From the NCBI RefSeq assembly GCF_900168065.1, contig NZ_FUZZ01000003.1, forward strand, positions 1-64,000: a stretch of DNA of 64,000 bases, in the 5' to 3' direction. Source of the stretch: Chitinophaga ginsengisegetis. GTDB lineage: Bacteria; Bacteroidota; Bacteroidia; Chitinophagales; Chitinophagaceae. The notes beneath the pieces are model-generated. The model did not search any database. It was not told where the DNA came from and worked only from the letters and a program-made list of their open reading frames with translations. Both the position numbers and the translations under genes were made by a program. The first letter of the stretch is position 1; the number at the start of each line of letters is the position of its first letter. Positions 1 through 12,500 of the stretch are shown piece by piece.

Positions 1-3000
1 GACAGTGAAGTGACTGTAGCATTTGCAGGCACCACACCGGTAATATTTATCACGATGCTGTTGCCCGGACCCGCAGCGATATTGGCATTTACTGATATGT
101 TATTACCACTGCCTGTAGCTGCGCTGATGACCTGTGAAGTACCGCCCGCAGTGGCAGTCCAGGTCACCTGGCTGATAGCTGCCGGTACTATATCGGTGAT
201 GTTCACGCCGGTAGCGTTGGAAGGTCCTGCATTGGAAGCCGTAATCACATAGCGAATAGTATCGCCTGCATTTACCTGGCCACTGCCTGTTTTGGTAATA
301 CTCAATACTGATTTACTGATTACCTGTGTAGTTACTTTAGATGTAACTGTTTTGCCGGCAGCATCTGTTGCACTGGCAGTGTTCACAATACTATCTGTGA
401 AGCCCGGCGCAATTTTTCCGATGATGCGGATCTGAACAGTATTACCGTTTCCGGCGGCGATATTTGCTGTCAGGTTCACAGGGCTGCCCGTACCTGCAGC
501 TGCGCCAATGATCTGCGCGTTTCCGGCCGTGGTGGCCGTCCAGCTCACATTGGTAACTCCCGCAGGAACTATATCACTGATCTTTACATTGGTGGCATCT
601 GACGGACCTGTATTGCCTACTGTGATCACATATTGCAAACTGTCTCCGGCATTCACCGTTGGCGGCGCCACCTTCGAAATACTAATGCCCGGCGCATGCT
701 GAATGGTTGTTGTTACGGTTGGAGAAGTGATAGTAGTTCCGTCTCCTTTAGTTCCGGTAGCGGTGTTGGTAATTGCAGTTGTTGTTACGTTTGCCGCGAT
801 GGTGCCATTCACTGTGATCTGTATCACATTACCCGCGCCTGCGGCGATGTCGCCCTGAAGCTGTATGTTATTACCCGTTCCAGTGACCGGTCCGGTTATC
901 TGTGTATTACCGTTGGCCACGGCTGCCCAGCTTACGTTGGTTACTGCTGCAGGCACCACATCGGTGATCACAAATCCTTTTACATCAGACGGTCCCTGGT
1001 TGGAGGCGGTAATCACATAGCTGATACTGCTGCCGGCCTTAACGGTGGCCGGTCCTATTTTATCCAGTTTAACAGCTGCTTCTTTGGTAACTGTCATACT
1101 GGTAACGGAAGTATATTCATTACCGGTGCTATCGGTAGCCGTAGCAGTATTGGTGATATTGCCTTCGTAATCGGGATTTACCCTTCCGGTGATGGTCACC
1201 TGTATGCCGTTGCCCGTACCTGCCGGTACGCCGGCATTAAAAGAGATCCGGTTACCCACGCCTGAAACCGGGGTGCCGGGAGCCAGGGTGGCACTGCCTT
1301 TCAGGGCAATAGTCCAGTTTACATCCGTTATTTGCGGCGGCACTACATCTGTTACAGCAGCATTGATCAGATCAGATGGGCCATCGTTTGCGAGCGTTAT
1401 TACATAACTGATGTTGTTACCGGCGATGGCTTTCTGCGGACCGGATTTTGTGAATTGTACGCCCGGTTTGTTGAGGATATGCGTATTAACAGAATCTCCG
1501 GAAACTATATTTCCCCGTATACTTACCTGCGCCTTGTTTTGTACGATACCTGATAATCCCGGTGCGATAGTGCCGGTAATCGTTACCAGGATATTATTGC
1601 CTGCACCTGCCGGAATGCTTCCGCGTACATTGATATTGTTACCGGTACCGGATGATGCACCTATCAGCGTACCACCCGTAGCCACTGCATTCCACGTTAC
1701 CTGTTGCACTGCAGCAGGCACTATATCTGTAATAGTAACGCTATCGGCATCAGATGGACCATCGTTGGCTACCAGCAGCGTATAATTAATTATACCTCCT
1801 GCGGTCATAGAATCCGGTGCTGATTTATTGATTCTTATTGTTGCCCGTTTCTCCACTACTGTAATCACCGGTGGTGTATTTGTGGTCACCGTATTCAGGG
1901 TGTAAGCAGCGGTATTAGTAATATTTCCGGAGAAGGAAGCGGCGATACTACCACTTACGTTAATCACTATACGATTACCTGCACCTGCCGGTACGTTAGC
2001 TATCAAACTAACATTGCCGGTTCTGTTTGTAATATTGCCACCATTAATAGCGGCGGCGCCCTGTGCCACGGCAGACCATACCGGGTTTTGCAATTCAGCC
2101 GGAAGCAGGTCGGTTACTGTTACATTTGATGCATCAGATGGACCGTCGTTGCTCAAAACAAGGCTATAACTGATAGTGCTGCCAGCAGCGGCTTTTGGCG
2201 GACCAGACTTGATCAGCTGTAATCCCGGCTTACCGGTTACCTGCGTTACTACTTCGTTAGACGGATAATCCACTCCGCCGGTATGTGCATTGGCCTGGTT
2301 GCTTAATGCCCCTGTTTGAGAAGAAGGAATAGTAGCGGTAATCACTACGTGTATCACATTCGCAGCGCCCGCCGGAATGCTGGCGGTGAAGCTTACATTA
2401 CCTGGTTGTTGTTGCAGGTTGCCACCGCTGATAGTAGCTGTACCCGCCGCAGTAGCCGACCACCGCACATTTTGCAGACCAGCCGGCAACGTATCTGTTA
2501 CCAGGATATTGGTTGCATCAGACGGACCATCGTTATACACATCTACCGTATAAGAAATGGCGTTGCCTGCTGCTGCAGTATCCGGTGCTGCTTTCACCAG
2601 CCTGACACCACTAACGGTGGTGATCACCGTGGTTACTGTATCTGTGAGTGCAGCGCCTGTAAGAGGTGTTACCGTGGCTACGTTTACAAGCGTACCGGAA
2701 GCAGCAGGATCGGCTGTTCCATTTACCGTTACCAGGATAGTATTGGCGGCTCCCGGCGGTATAGTTGCCTGGAAGTTCACATTGCCGGATTGATTGCTGA
2801 TGTTACCTCCGTTGATAACGGCGCTGCCACTGGCGGTAGCAGACCACAACGCATTCTTCAATGCAGGTGGCAGCACATCACTCACGGTAATTCCCTGCGC
2901 AGTAGAAATGCCGGTGTTGGTTACAGCGATAGTGTATGCTACCTGCGCGCCGGCAGCCACGGTGGCCGGGCCGGATTTACTGATACCAATACCCGGCTGA

Positions 3001-6000
3001 TTAATAATCTGTGTATTTACTTCATTACTTAAAACTGATTGTCCGTTACCTTCAGCTACTGCCCTGTTCATAATATTACCGGTAAATGCAGGATCGGAAT
3101 TACCCGTAATGGTTACTCTTATGAGTCCCCCTACCGGGATGTTGCCCGTCATATTCAGGGAATTACCGGTGCCGGTTCCTCCACTGATAATAGTGGCATT
3201 GACAGCGATGGCAGTCCATTTCACATTTTTCAATTCAACAGGAACAGTATCCCTGATGCTTACACCGGTGGCACTGGAAGGTCCGTTATTCCGGATGTCG
3301 AGTGTATACCTTACGGTGTCGCCACCGGCTATTTGTGCGGGTCCTGATTTAAGGATTGATAATCCTGGTACCGCAGTTACCTGCGTATTTACAGTCACCG
3401 TACCCGGTGTTGGATCTGTTACGCCTGTTGGTGGTGTAGCAGTAGCTGTATTGCTGAGTACCCCGCTGAATGCAGGATCTACAATGCCTTTTACTGTAAT
3501 AGTAATAACACCACTGTTTGCCGGGATATCTCCTGTTAATGAAATGGCATTGCCGTTACCATTGCCAGTGGCTACTGTAGCGCCACCGGCGCCTATGGCT
3601 ATCCACTGCACATTGGTAATACCCACCGGAACATTGTCTGTAATCACGGCCCCTGTTACGTTTGCAGGGCCTGCGTTATTTACTGTAATCACATAAGTGA
3701 TTTCCTTACCTGCGGCTATTATTGCAGGAGCGGTTTTATTAATTCTCAGGTCAGCAGAATTGTTAATGGAAGTAACCACCGTACTTACTTTAGTGGTGCC
3801 TGCAGAAGCAGTAACGGTGTTAGTGATGGTACCAGCTGCAGCCGGACTCACATTACCGGTGATGGTAATGGTAATAGTACCGCTGTTGCTGCCGCCGATC
3901 GATGCTCTTTCATTGTTGATGGAGCCACTGCCGCTGAGGTTGACCATAGAAGCATTTCCACTTACCACTGCAGTCCACGTTGCTCCCGTAATCGCAGCAG
4001 GAATGTTATCTGTAACAAATACTTCATTTGCATCAGACAGCCCGTTGTTGCTCAGTACAATAGTATAAGTGATCTGGTCATTTACATTTACACTTGCCGG
4101 TCCTGATTTAGATACCTGCAAACCCAGATCGGTAGTGATGTTGGTGTGAATACTGCTGGTGTTATTGGCAGGATTGGTTTCCGTCACGGTAGCCGGAACT
4201 CCTACTACAGCAGTATTGGATATTGTACCGGTAGCCGCAGGGTCTACAGTACCGGTGATGGTAACCATCACATTGTTACCCGGACCTGCATCTACACTGG
4301 CATTCAGGCTAACCGTGTTACCGGTTAGCACAGGGCTGCCCGCAATTGCATTTCCACTTGCCAGTGCGTTTACACTGGTGATATGGATTACGCCCGGCAC
4401 TACATCGGTGATAGTGGCAACATTTACATTGGAAATACCATTGTTGGTGACTAACAGCTTATAGGTAATTTCCTGTCCTGCTGCTATATTGGCCGGGCCG
4501 GATTTCACAATCACCATGTCCGCTTCCTTCGTTACATTGGTGATAACACTGGCGGTAGCAGGGTTGGTATTCGTCATACCCGGCGGCGGTGTTACTGTAA
4601 CGGTATTAGTAACGCTGTTACCACTTACGGTAGCAGGGTCCAGCGTACCATTTACCACGATGTCAATACTACCCGTGCCGGCAGGTATATTAGCCTGCAG
4701 GGTCACATCTCCGGTACCACTACCTGCTGATGCAAAACTTCCTGCACCATTGGCAACAGCAGTCCATGTTGGTTGAAGAATACTGGTTGGAATAACATCC
4801 GAAATAGTAGCGCCGCTTATATTGGATGGTCCTTCATTGGTAACCGTAATGGTGTAACTTATTTTTTCACCGGCTACTGCGGTAGCGGGTCCACTCTTCA
4901 CCACACGCAAACTGGCCTTGCGGCTGGTTGCTGTGGTTACATTGGAAACAAACGGCGTATCACCCGGAACAACGGCGGTAACGGTATTAGTGATTTCAGC
5001 ACCGGCGAATTCCGGATCCAGTTTACCCGTTACCGTTATATCAACAGCATGTCCGGAAGATGCCGGAATATCAGCGGTGAGCTGAACATCCCCGGCGCCG
5101 TTATTACTGCTCACGGTAGTGCCGGTGCCGCTGGTAACTGCGGTCCATACCGGTTGAAGTATGGCCGGGTTAATAACATCGGTGATGTTGATGCTCTTCG
5201 CATCGGATGGACCTGCGTTAGACAGTCGGATGGTATAAGTAATAGTATCACCGCTGAATGCACTTCCCGGTCCGTTCTTGGTCAGCACGAGACGCGCAAG
5301 CGATGTTACTTTGGTAATCAGTGTATCCGTTACCGTTACTGGCAGATCAGGAGAAGTAACGTACGCCGTATTCCGCAACGGTACTCCCGTGTAGGCAGGA
5401 TCAATCGTTCCTTCAATCGTTACCACTACTCCGTTGGTAGCACCGGCTGCAATATCTGCAGAGATGTTCACCAGGTTACCGGTGTCCAAAGCATTACCAT
5501 GTATCACCGCATTTCCTGTTGCTACTGCCCTCCAGGTTACATTACCAATAGCAACCGGCACGGTATCTCTCAGTTGTAAGCCGGCAGCATCCGATGGACC
5601 GTTGTTATGCAGTGTGATCTGGTAAACAATCTTTCCGCCGGCAGGTACTTCTGCAGGTCCCGTCTTGCTTAAAATCAAGGCAGATTGTTTACCTATATGC
5701 GTAGTAGTTTCATTAGAAGTAACCGGTGTATTTCCGGCCGGTGTAACCGTAGCGGTATTCTTAATATCGCCGGTAGCTGCCGGGTTTACGGTTCCATGAA
5801 TGGTCAGTGTAATACTGTTGCCCGCGCCCGCGGCAACAGCTCCGTTCAGGGAGATACTATTTCCGCTGCCGGCGCCTGTTTGTACAGATGCGTTACCAGC
5901 TGTTACAGCCGACCAGGTTACATTTTGCACCGCTGCCGGTACAATGTCTGCAATGGTAACGGCCGGCGCATCTGATGGACCAATATTGGTTACGGTGACC

Positions 6001-9000
6001 GTAAAGGTGATGTTACTGCCTGCAGGAATAGTGTCCGGAGCGCTCTTCACCACCTGGATACCAGGTGCATTGATCACGGTGGTAATAATGCTGTCGCTCC
6101 TCGCCGTGTCTTTACCCGGCACCACTACAGATGCCGAGTTAGTAAGGATTCCTGTATAACTGGCCGCCAGTTTACCGGTTATATTTACAAAGATGTGATT
6201 AGCGGTACCCGCAGTCAAATCTGCATCCAATGTTACATTATTGCCAGTACCGGTAGCGCCGCTGATAATATTTCCACTGCCGGTAACACTGCTTGTCCAT
6301 TTCACATTGGTGATGGCAGCCGGCACAATATCCTGTATGATGATGCCGCGCGCATCAGACACACCAAAGTTGGTGATCACCAACTGGTAGCTCACTTCTT
6401 CGCCCGCCTTTATTTGCGCAGGACCTGTTTTGCTGATATCTATCGCAGGATCATTGGTGATTAAAGTAGTTACTGCTGCGTGTACCGTTGGGGCACCGGT
6501 AACCGATGCGGTGGCTGTATTTTGCAGCGTTCCCGCAGCAGCAGGACTAACAGTACCATCTATAGTAACCGTTACCGTACCACCGGCAGGAATGTTCGCT
6601 GTTACGGCCACTATATTACCATTACCGGTAGCTCCGGTGATAATAGCCGCACCACCACCTGTAGCGGATGTCCAGCTGATATTCTGTACAATAGCATTTA
6701 CGCTGTCTGATATATTCACACCCGTTGCATCGGACACACCAGTGTTTTCTACCTGTAAAGTATACCGGATCCTACCGCCGGCGGAAACATCCGTTGTACC
6801 GGTTTTGGTGATCTGCAACACTGGTTTACTGATAATATGAGTTTGTACCGTATCTGATGTAACCGTGTTGCCGTTAACGACTGCTGTAAAATGATTAGAC
6901 AGATTTCCCGTAGCGGATGATGCCAGCGTACCCTGCACCGTAATTATGATCGTTTCACCCGCACCCGCAGGAATATTACCGGTAACGTTTACCGTGTTAC
7001 CGGTGCCGGTTGCACCGCTGACAATAGTAGCGCCTCCCGTAGTAGTAGCGGTCCACTGCGTATTTAGTAAAGACGCCGGCACCACATCAGTGATGGCTAC
7101 ATTAGTAGCATCAGACAAACCATTGTTGGTGGCTACCAGTGTATAGGTAACCGTTTGCCCTGCCACTGCGGTATCCGGAGCGCTCTTCAATAATGCTATG
7201 CCAGGATTACTGCTTACGGTAGTAACAACAGGATCTGATGTTACGGGGGTACCACCCACGGTACCAACAACAGCCCGGTTAGTAATTTGTCCGGTGAAAG
7301 ATGGATTGATTTTACCTGTTACATACACCAGGATGTAGTTGCTGTCGCCCGCAGGAATATCGCCAATCAATTGTAATACGCCGTTATTAATATCCGCAGT
7401 AAAGTAAGATGCACTGCCATTCGTTACTACTTTTAACACCGGGTTCTGGATGGCTGCCGGCAGTGTATCATTCAGTGCTGCCTTAAACGCATCGGAAGGA
7501 CCGCTGTTATTGATTTGCAGGAGATAGCTGATAGTGCTGCCTGCATCTGCGGTTGCAGGGCCGCTCTTCGTGAGTATCAGGCCCGGCGTGTTATTGATCT
7601 TCGTAATAATTTCGTTGGAATTAACAGGTTGCTGACCGGTTACACCTACCTCCGCAATATTGTTGATATTGCCGGTTGCGCCGGAACGCACCGTTCCATG
7701 TACTACAATAGTAATGGTGTTATTATTTCCCGCCGGAATATTAGCGTTCACTGTTAACGTATTGCCGTTACCGTTAGCCCCGCTATTGATCACAGCGTTG
7801 CCGGAGGCGGTAGCGGTCCAGGTCACATTAGTCAGGAGTGTGGCTCCTACCTCATCTGTAATAACCGCCTGCAGGGCATCTGAAGGACCGGTGTTAGTAA
7901 CGGTAATCGTGTACGTGATGTCTGTTCCTGCATCTACTGTTGCGGGACCAGCCTTTACTATCTGTAGTCCGGGTTGGTTATCTACCACCGTTTTATTAAC
8001 AGCAGTAACTGTAGTATCACCCGGCAATGCTGCGGTAGCGGTATTCGTTAGTGTATCCTGCGCACCGGATGCCACGGTACCATTGATTTGTACAATGATA
8101 GCATTGCCTGCGCCGGCAGGAATGTTCACCACTGTACTCACATTATTGCCCGTACCTCCTGATGCCGCTCCTGTGGCAATAGCTGCCGTACCGGTGGCCG
8201 CAACCGACCAGGTAGTACCAGTGATCGCAGCGGGTACTACATCCGTTAGTATTACACCTGTTGCATCTGAAGGACCAGCATTCACCAACCGCAGCACATA
8301 GTTGATAGCCTCACCAGCCGCTACACGACCTGTTGCCGGGCCTTGTTTAACCAGGGTAAGACCAGTACTATTTATCAGCGTGGTATTTACTGTATTGGAA
8401 GAAACCGGGGTGCCTGCCGGAGGCGTGGCGGTAGCTGTATTAGAAAGATTTCCGGTAGCAGCGGAATTTATAGTACCGCTGATATTTACAATGATGGTAT
8501 TGCCCGCACCTGCAGGTAAACCAGCAGTGAAATTAACGGCGCCATTACCACCGGTTACGCTGGCAGTAGCACTGCCATTGGTGGTAACTGTCCATACCGG
8601 GTTTTGTATCTGCACAGGTACCTGATCTGCAATCACTACACCTGCTACATCGGAAGGACCGTTATTGACAATCGTTAACTGGTAACTGATACCAGTACCG
8701 GCTGTTCCGCTGGCAGGGCCGGTTTTCGTTAATTCGATATCCGTTTGCGGAGCCGGTGTATCGGTATCTGTTGCACTGTTGCCGGCCGGATTAATATTGT
8801 TGTAGCCAGACGGAATAACAATGGTGGCCGTATTTGTGAGCGGGCCGGTGTAACCGGATGGTATATCTATCGTTAACGTATATACGATTTCACTGCCTGC
8901 CGGGAGGTTCACCGGTTCATTAATGGGTCCGGAACCTGATTCTTTGGCCTGGGCTCCTCCGGAACTATTGGCGCTCCAGGAGGCAACAGTAATACCTGTT

Positions 9001-9530
9001 GGGAGCGGGTCCTGGAAGGTAGCACCGGTTAAATCCGATGGTCCGCTGTTCAGGATACTAATCTGGTAAGTGGTAGTAGTTCCCGCAGTATAAGTAGTAG
9101 TATTATCTGTTTTGGTAACCTTTACTTCCACCGACTTCGTCACTGGGGTAACTACCGTAGTAGTAGCCGGAGTAGGATCTGTAGTAGTGGCAGGCGGCGT
9201 TGCCTTTACACTATTGGTCAGGCTGGCACCTGTATATTGCGCCTGTACCTCGCCGGCGATGGTGAGCGTTACTGATTTTCCGGGCGTCAGCAGCGCTCCT
9301 GTCCAGTTGCCGCTATTGCTTGAATATGTGCCCTCAGACGGGGTATAGCTGTTGGCAATGAAACCATCCGGTAAAGAATCTGTTACCGTAAATGTTTCTG
9401 CTGCCAATACAGTAGAAGGCCCGTTATTGGTAACCGTAATCGTATAAGTAAGCGGCGATCCTGCAGTTGCGTTAGCCGGGGAAGCAGTTTTAGCAATGCT
9501 CAGATCTATTATTCCCATCTGCACAGTAAT
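1..9530 (-). repeat. Tandem array of about 25 DUF11-coding units
   Basis: The coding sequence repeats with a mean period of about 383 bp (about 128 codons). Anchors where the (S/E)DGPS-type phrase is encoded lie near 223, 600, 988, 1376, 1752, 2135, 2519, 2906, 3277, 3663, 4036, 4430, 4823, 5205, 5594, 5972, 6356, 6735, 7111, 7494, 7880, 8268, 8659, 9038 and 9413. The copies are divergent in DNA, so this is not a fresh exact duplication. Unit lengths vary by only a few codons and the frame is always kept. Confidence 0.88.
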
Positions 9531-12500
9531 ATTTACCGTACCAGTTGCACACGCGCCCTGGTTATCACATACCTGGTACCGGTAAAAATCAACACCAACG
9601 AAGCCTGCCTGTGGAGTATAGGTAAAGGTGCCATCCGTATTCTGCACAACAGTTCCATGAGCCGGCTGTTCAATCAAGGTAGTTGATACGGTAATAGGTT
9701 GATTTTCGGGATCGCTGTCGTTAGTCAGCACATTGCCGCTTACCGGTACATCCCTGGTGGTGGTATAATTATCTGTTACTGCCACCGGTGGGTTATTAGG
9801 CACTATACCACTAACTGTTGAAGTGTTATTGGCAGCAACAGGATCGGGCATATCTGCCGGGCTTACAACAGAAGCCGTATTGGTGATGGTATCACCACCA
9901 ATAGCCGTAGCTGCTACATTACCGGTTACAGTAATAACAATTTTATTACCTGCCGCAAACGGCAGATCACCGGTTGGATTCACAGATGTACCTGTGCCGG
10001 TAGAAGGCCGTAAGCTAACACCCGCACCACTTACAGCAGAAGTCCAGGAAGCGTTCTCCATTTTTGCCGGCAGCAGATCCTGTACCTGGAAGCCCGAAAC
10101 ATTGGAAGGGCCCAGGTTTTCGATGGTGATGGTATAAGTAAGTGGGCTACCGGTTTTATAAGTGTTGCCTGCATCAGATTTGGTAATGGTCAGATCAGCC
10201 TGACGGGTATACGTTAATACCACCGTATCGCTTGCTGCTGCGCAGTTTCCGTTGGAGATAGTCCAAACGAGTGTAGCACTGGTATTGGGCTGCAGCGTAA
10301 CATTGGTATTGGGATTACTATTATCCGCAATCGCGGCAGTGCCGCTGATCTGTGTCCAAACACCCGTACCATTTACCGGTGCGTTCGCACTCATCACAAA
10401 GCTGCCGCTGTTATTTTTTGTTTGATCGGGACCAGCATTGGCTGCATCCGGCTGCGCATATATGTGTATCTGTACTGTATCTACAGATGGTGTGCAGGAG
10501 CCATTGCTGATGGTCCAGGTAAGTACATAATTACCTGGCGTAAGGTTTTGTATACCCGTATTCGGCAGCGCCGCATCTGCAAATGTAACGGCGGCGGGCC
10601 CTGCTACCTGCAACCATGAGCCGGTACCGGTAGTGGCTGCATTAGCCGCCAGCGTAGTGGCGGTTACGTTACACAACTGTTGATCAGGTCCCCCATTTGC
10701 CACAGTAGGCAAGGCATCAATCTTAACGGCTACGGTATCTGTAATCACATCGGCGCAACCTGATCCTGCACTGCTCACCACCCTGCGGAACCAGGTACTT
10801 TGGCTCAGCACCGGCGCATCGTATAGCTGTTGAGTGGCGCCGGAAATATCTGTAAAGTTGATACTGTCTGTTGATGATTGCCAGCGGTAAGCATACGTTC
10901 CTGTTCCACCGTCAGGCGCAACAGGCTGACTGAATGCCACTGGATTACCACTTCCGCAAAACACCTGGCTGCCGCTGATTACGCCGGGTGTAAGCGTTGG
11001 GTTTACTTTAATCATTACCGCCAGGCTTGTATCACTGCAACTTCCTGCTGTAACTACTCTCCTGAACCAGGTAGTTTGCTGCAAAGCTGTTGGCGTGTAG
11101 TCTTTACCGTTAGATAGGCCAGGTACAGCTGTAAAACCGGCGGTAGCACTGGCAGTGCTGCTTTGCCATAAATATACCGGTGTTCCGGAAATGGCGGTGC
11201 CAATTAAAGGTGCAGGCGTATTGCCAAAACAAATGGACTGTTCGGCAGTCACATTATTACTTCCGATAGTAGGAGAAACGGGAATGGAATTCGTTAAGAT
11301 GTTATTACAGCCGGTACCCGATGGCGCACCGTTACATTCCACGTCTGGATCTGTAGGCGAAGTGCTGGTGGCATTGGTGGCATCGGGATCTGTTACGTCG
11401 GCGGGACGGAGTATGCTCGATTTGGTTGTCAGGTTTCCACCAGGAGGCACTGCCGACACTGTACCTGAAATAACATAAGAGATCACTGCTCCGTTGTTCA
11501 TATTCACCGTTGCGCTGTATGCATTACCAATAACGCCGCCGGATACAATCGTAGCGGTGCCGGTAATAGTGGGTGTTACCGTAACACCCGTTAAAGCCGC
11601 AGGGAAAGAGAAGTTAAACTTCGCTCCCAGCGCGGTATCCGGCCCGTTATTCCTTATGCTGGTGGTAAACGAAATCCTGCTGCCAACACAAATAGCGCCC
11701 ACACTGGGATCGTTGTTTACTACCTGCAGATCTGCCTGAAGTTGCCGTACCGTTACCGTTGCCGAGATAGGTGCACTGAAAATATAAGCCCAGGTATCCA
11801 GCAAACTGTTATCGCCATAACTATTCGTATATTTATGACCGTTAGTGCTACTGTTAACTCCCGGACTGGCAGATGCGTTAATCGGTACCGGTGCGCCGGC
11901 GCCGGCGCCCAGCAGTTCATCATTCCAGTAAACGGTAGGATCGGGCGCATTGGAGCCATTGGTGCGTGTGATAACAATACCATTCGGATTATTTTCCACA
12001 TCCATGTACGGGAAGTGAACTTCACCTGAAAACAATACTACCGATATATTAACGGTGGCGCCATTGGCTACATCTCCTCCCTGTCCGTTTTTACCGTCCC
12101 ATAAAATGCTGTTAGCGCCTGAAACAGATGATCCTGTGATGATGCGGTCTATCGGATCATTCGTACTTCCGTTATTATTTACATCTATTGAAATTCTGAA
12201 ATTACCATTCTGATTAGCGGTAAAACGGATATAACCACCGGCCAGGGGTGGTGTGCCGGATTGACCGGGTGTGCCTTCTTTTCCGGTAAAAGAAACATCG
12301 GTAACAGTAGGCACAACAGGGGTGCTGATCAGCCAGGTAGATGCTGCGGCGGTGCCCACCCAAACCGGAGCCGTGGTTGGCAGCGTATTATCCGGCGGGT
12401 TATAAAACATCTTCTGGGTAATATTGGTGGCGTCGTCCGGTAAAGTGGGATTGTGAAAGGAGTAAGCGCCACCGGCGGATGTAACCTGGACAAGGTCTAC

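Noticed and set aside
1..9530. CRISPR-like or satellite periodicity
   Set aside because: The period is about 383 bp, lengths keep the reading frame, and the units translate to DUF11 domains; there are no short identical repeats with unique spacers.
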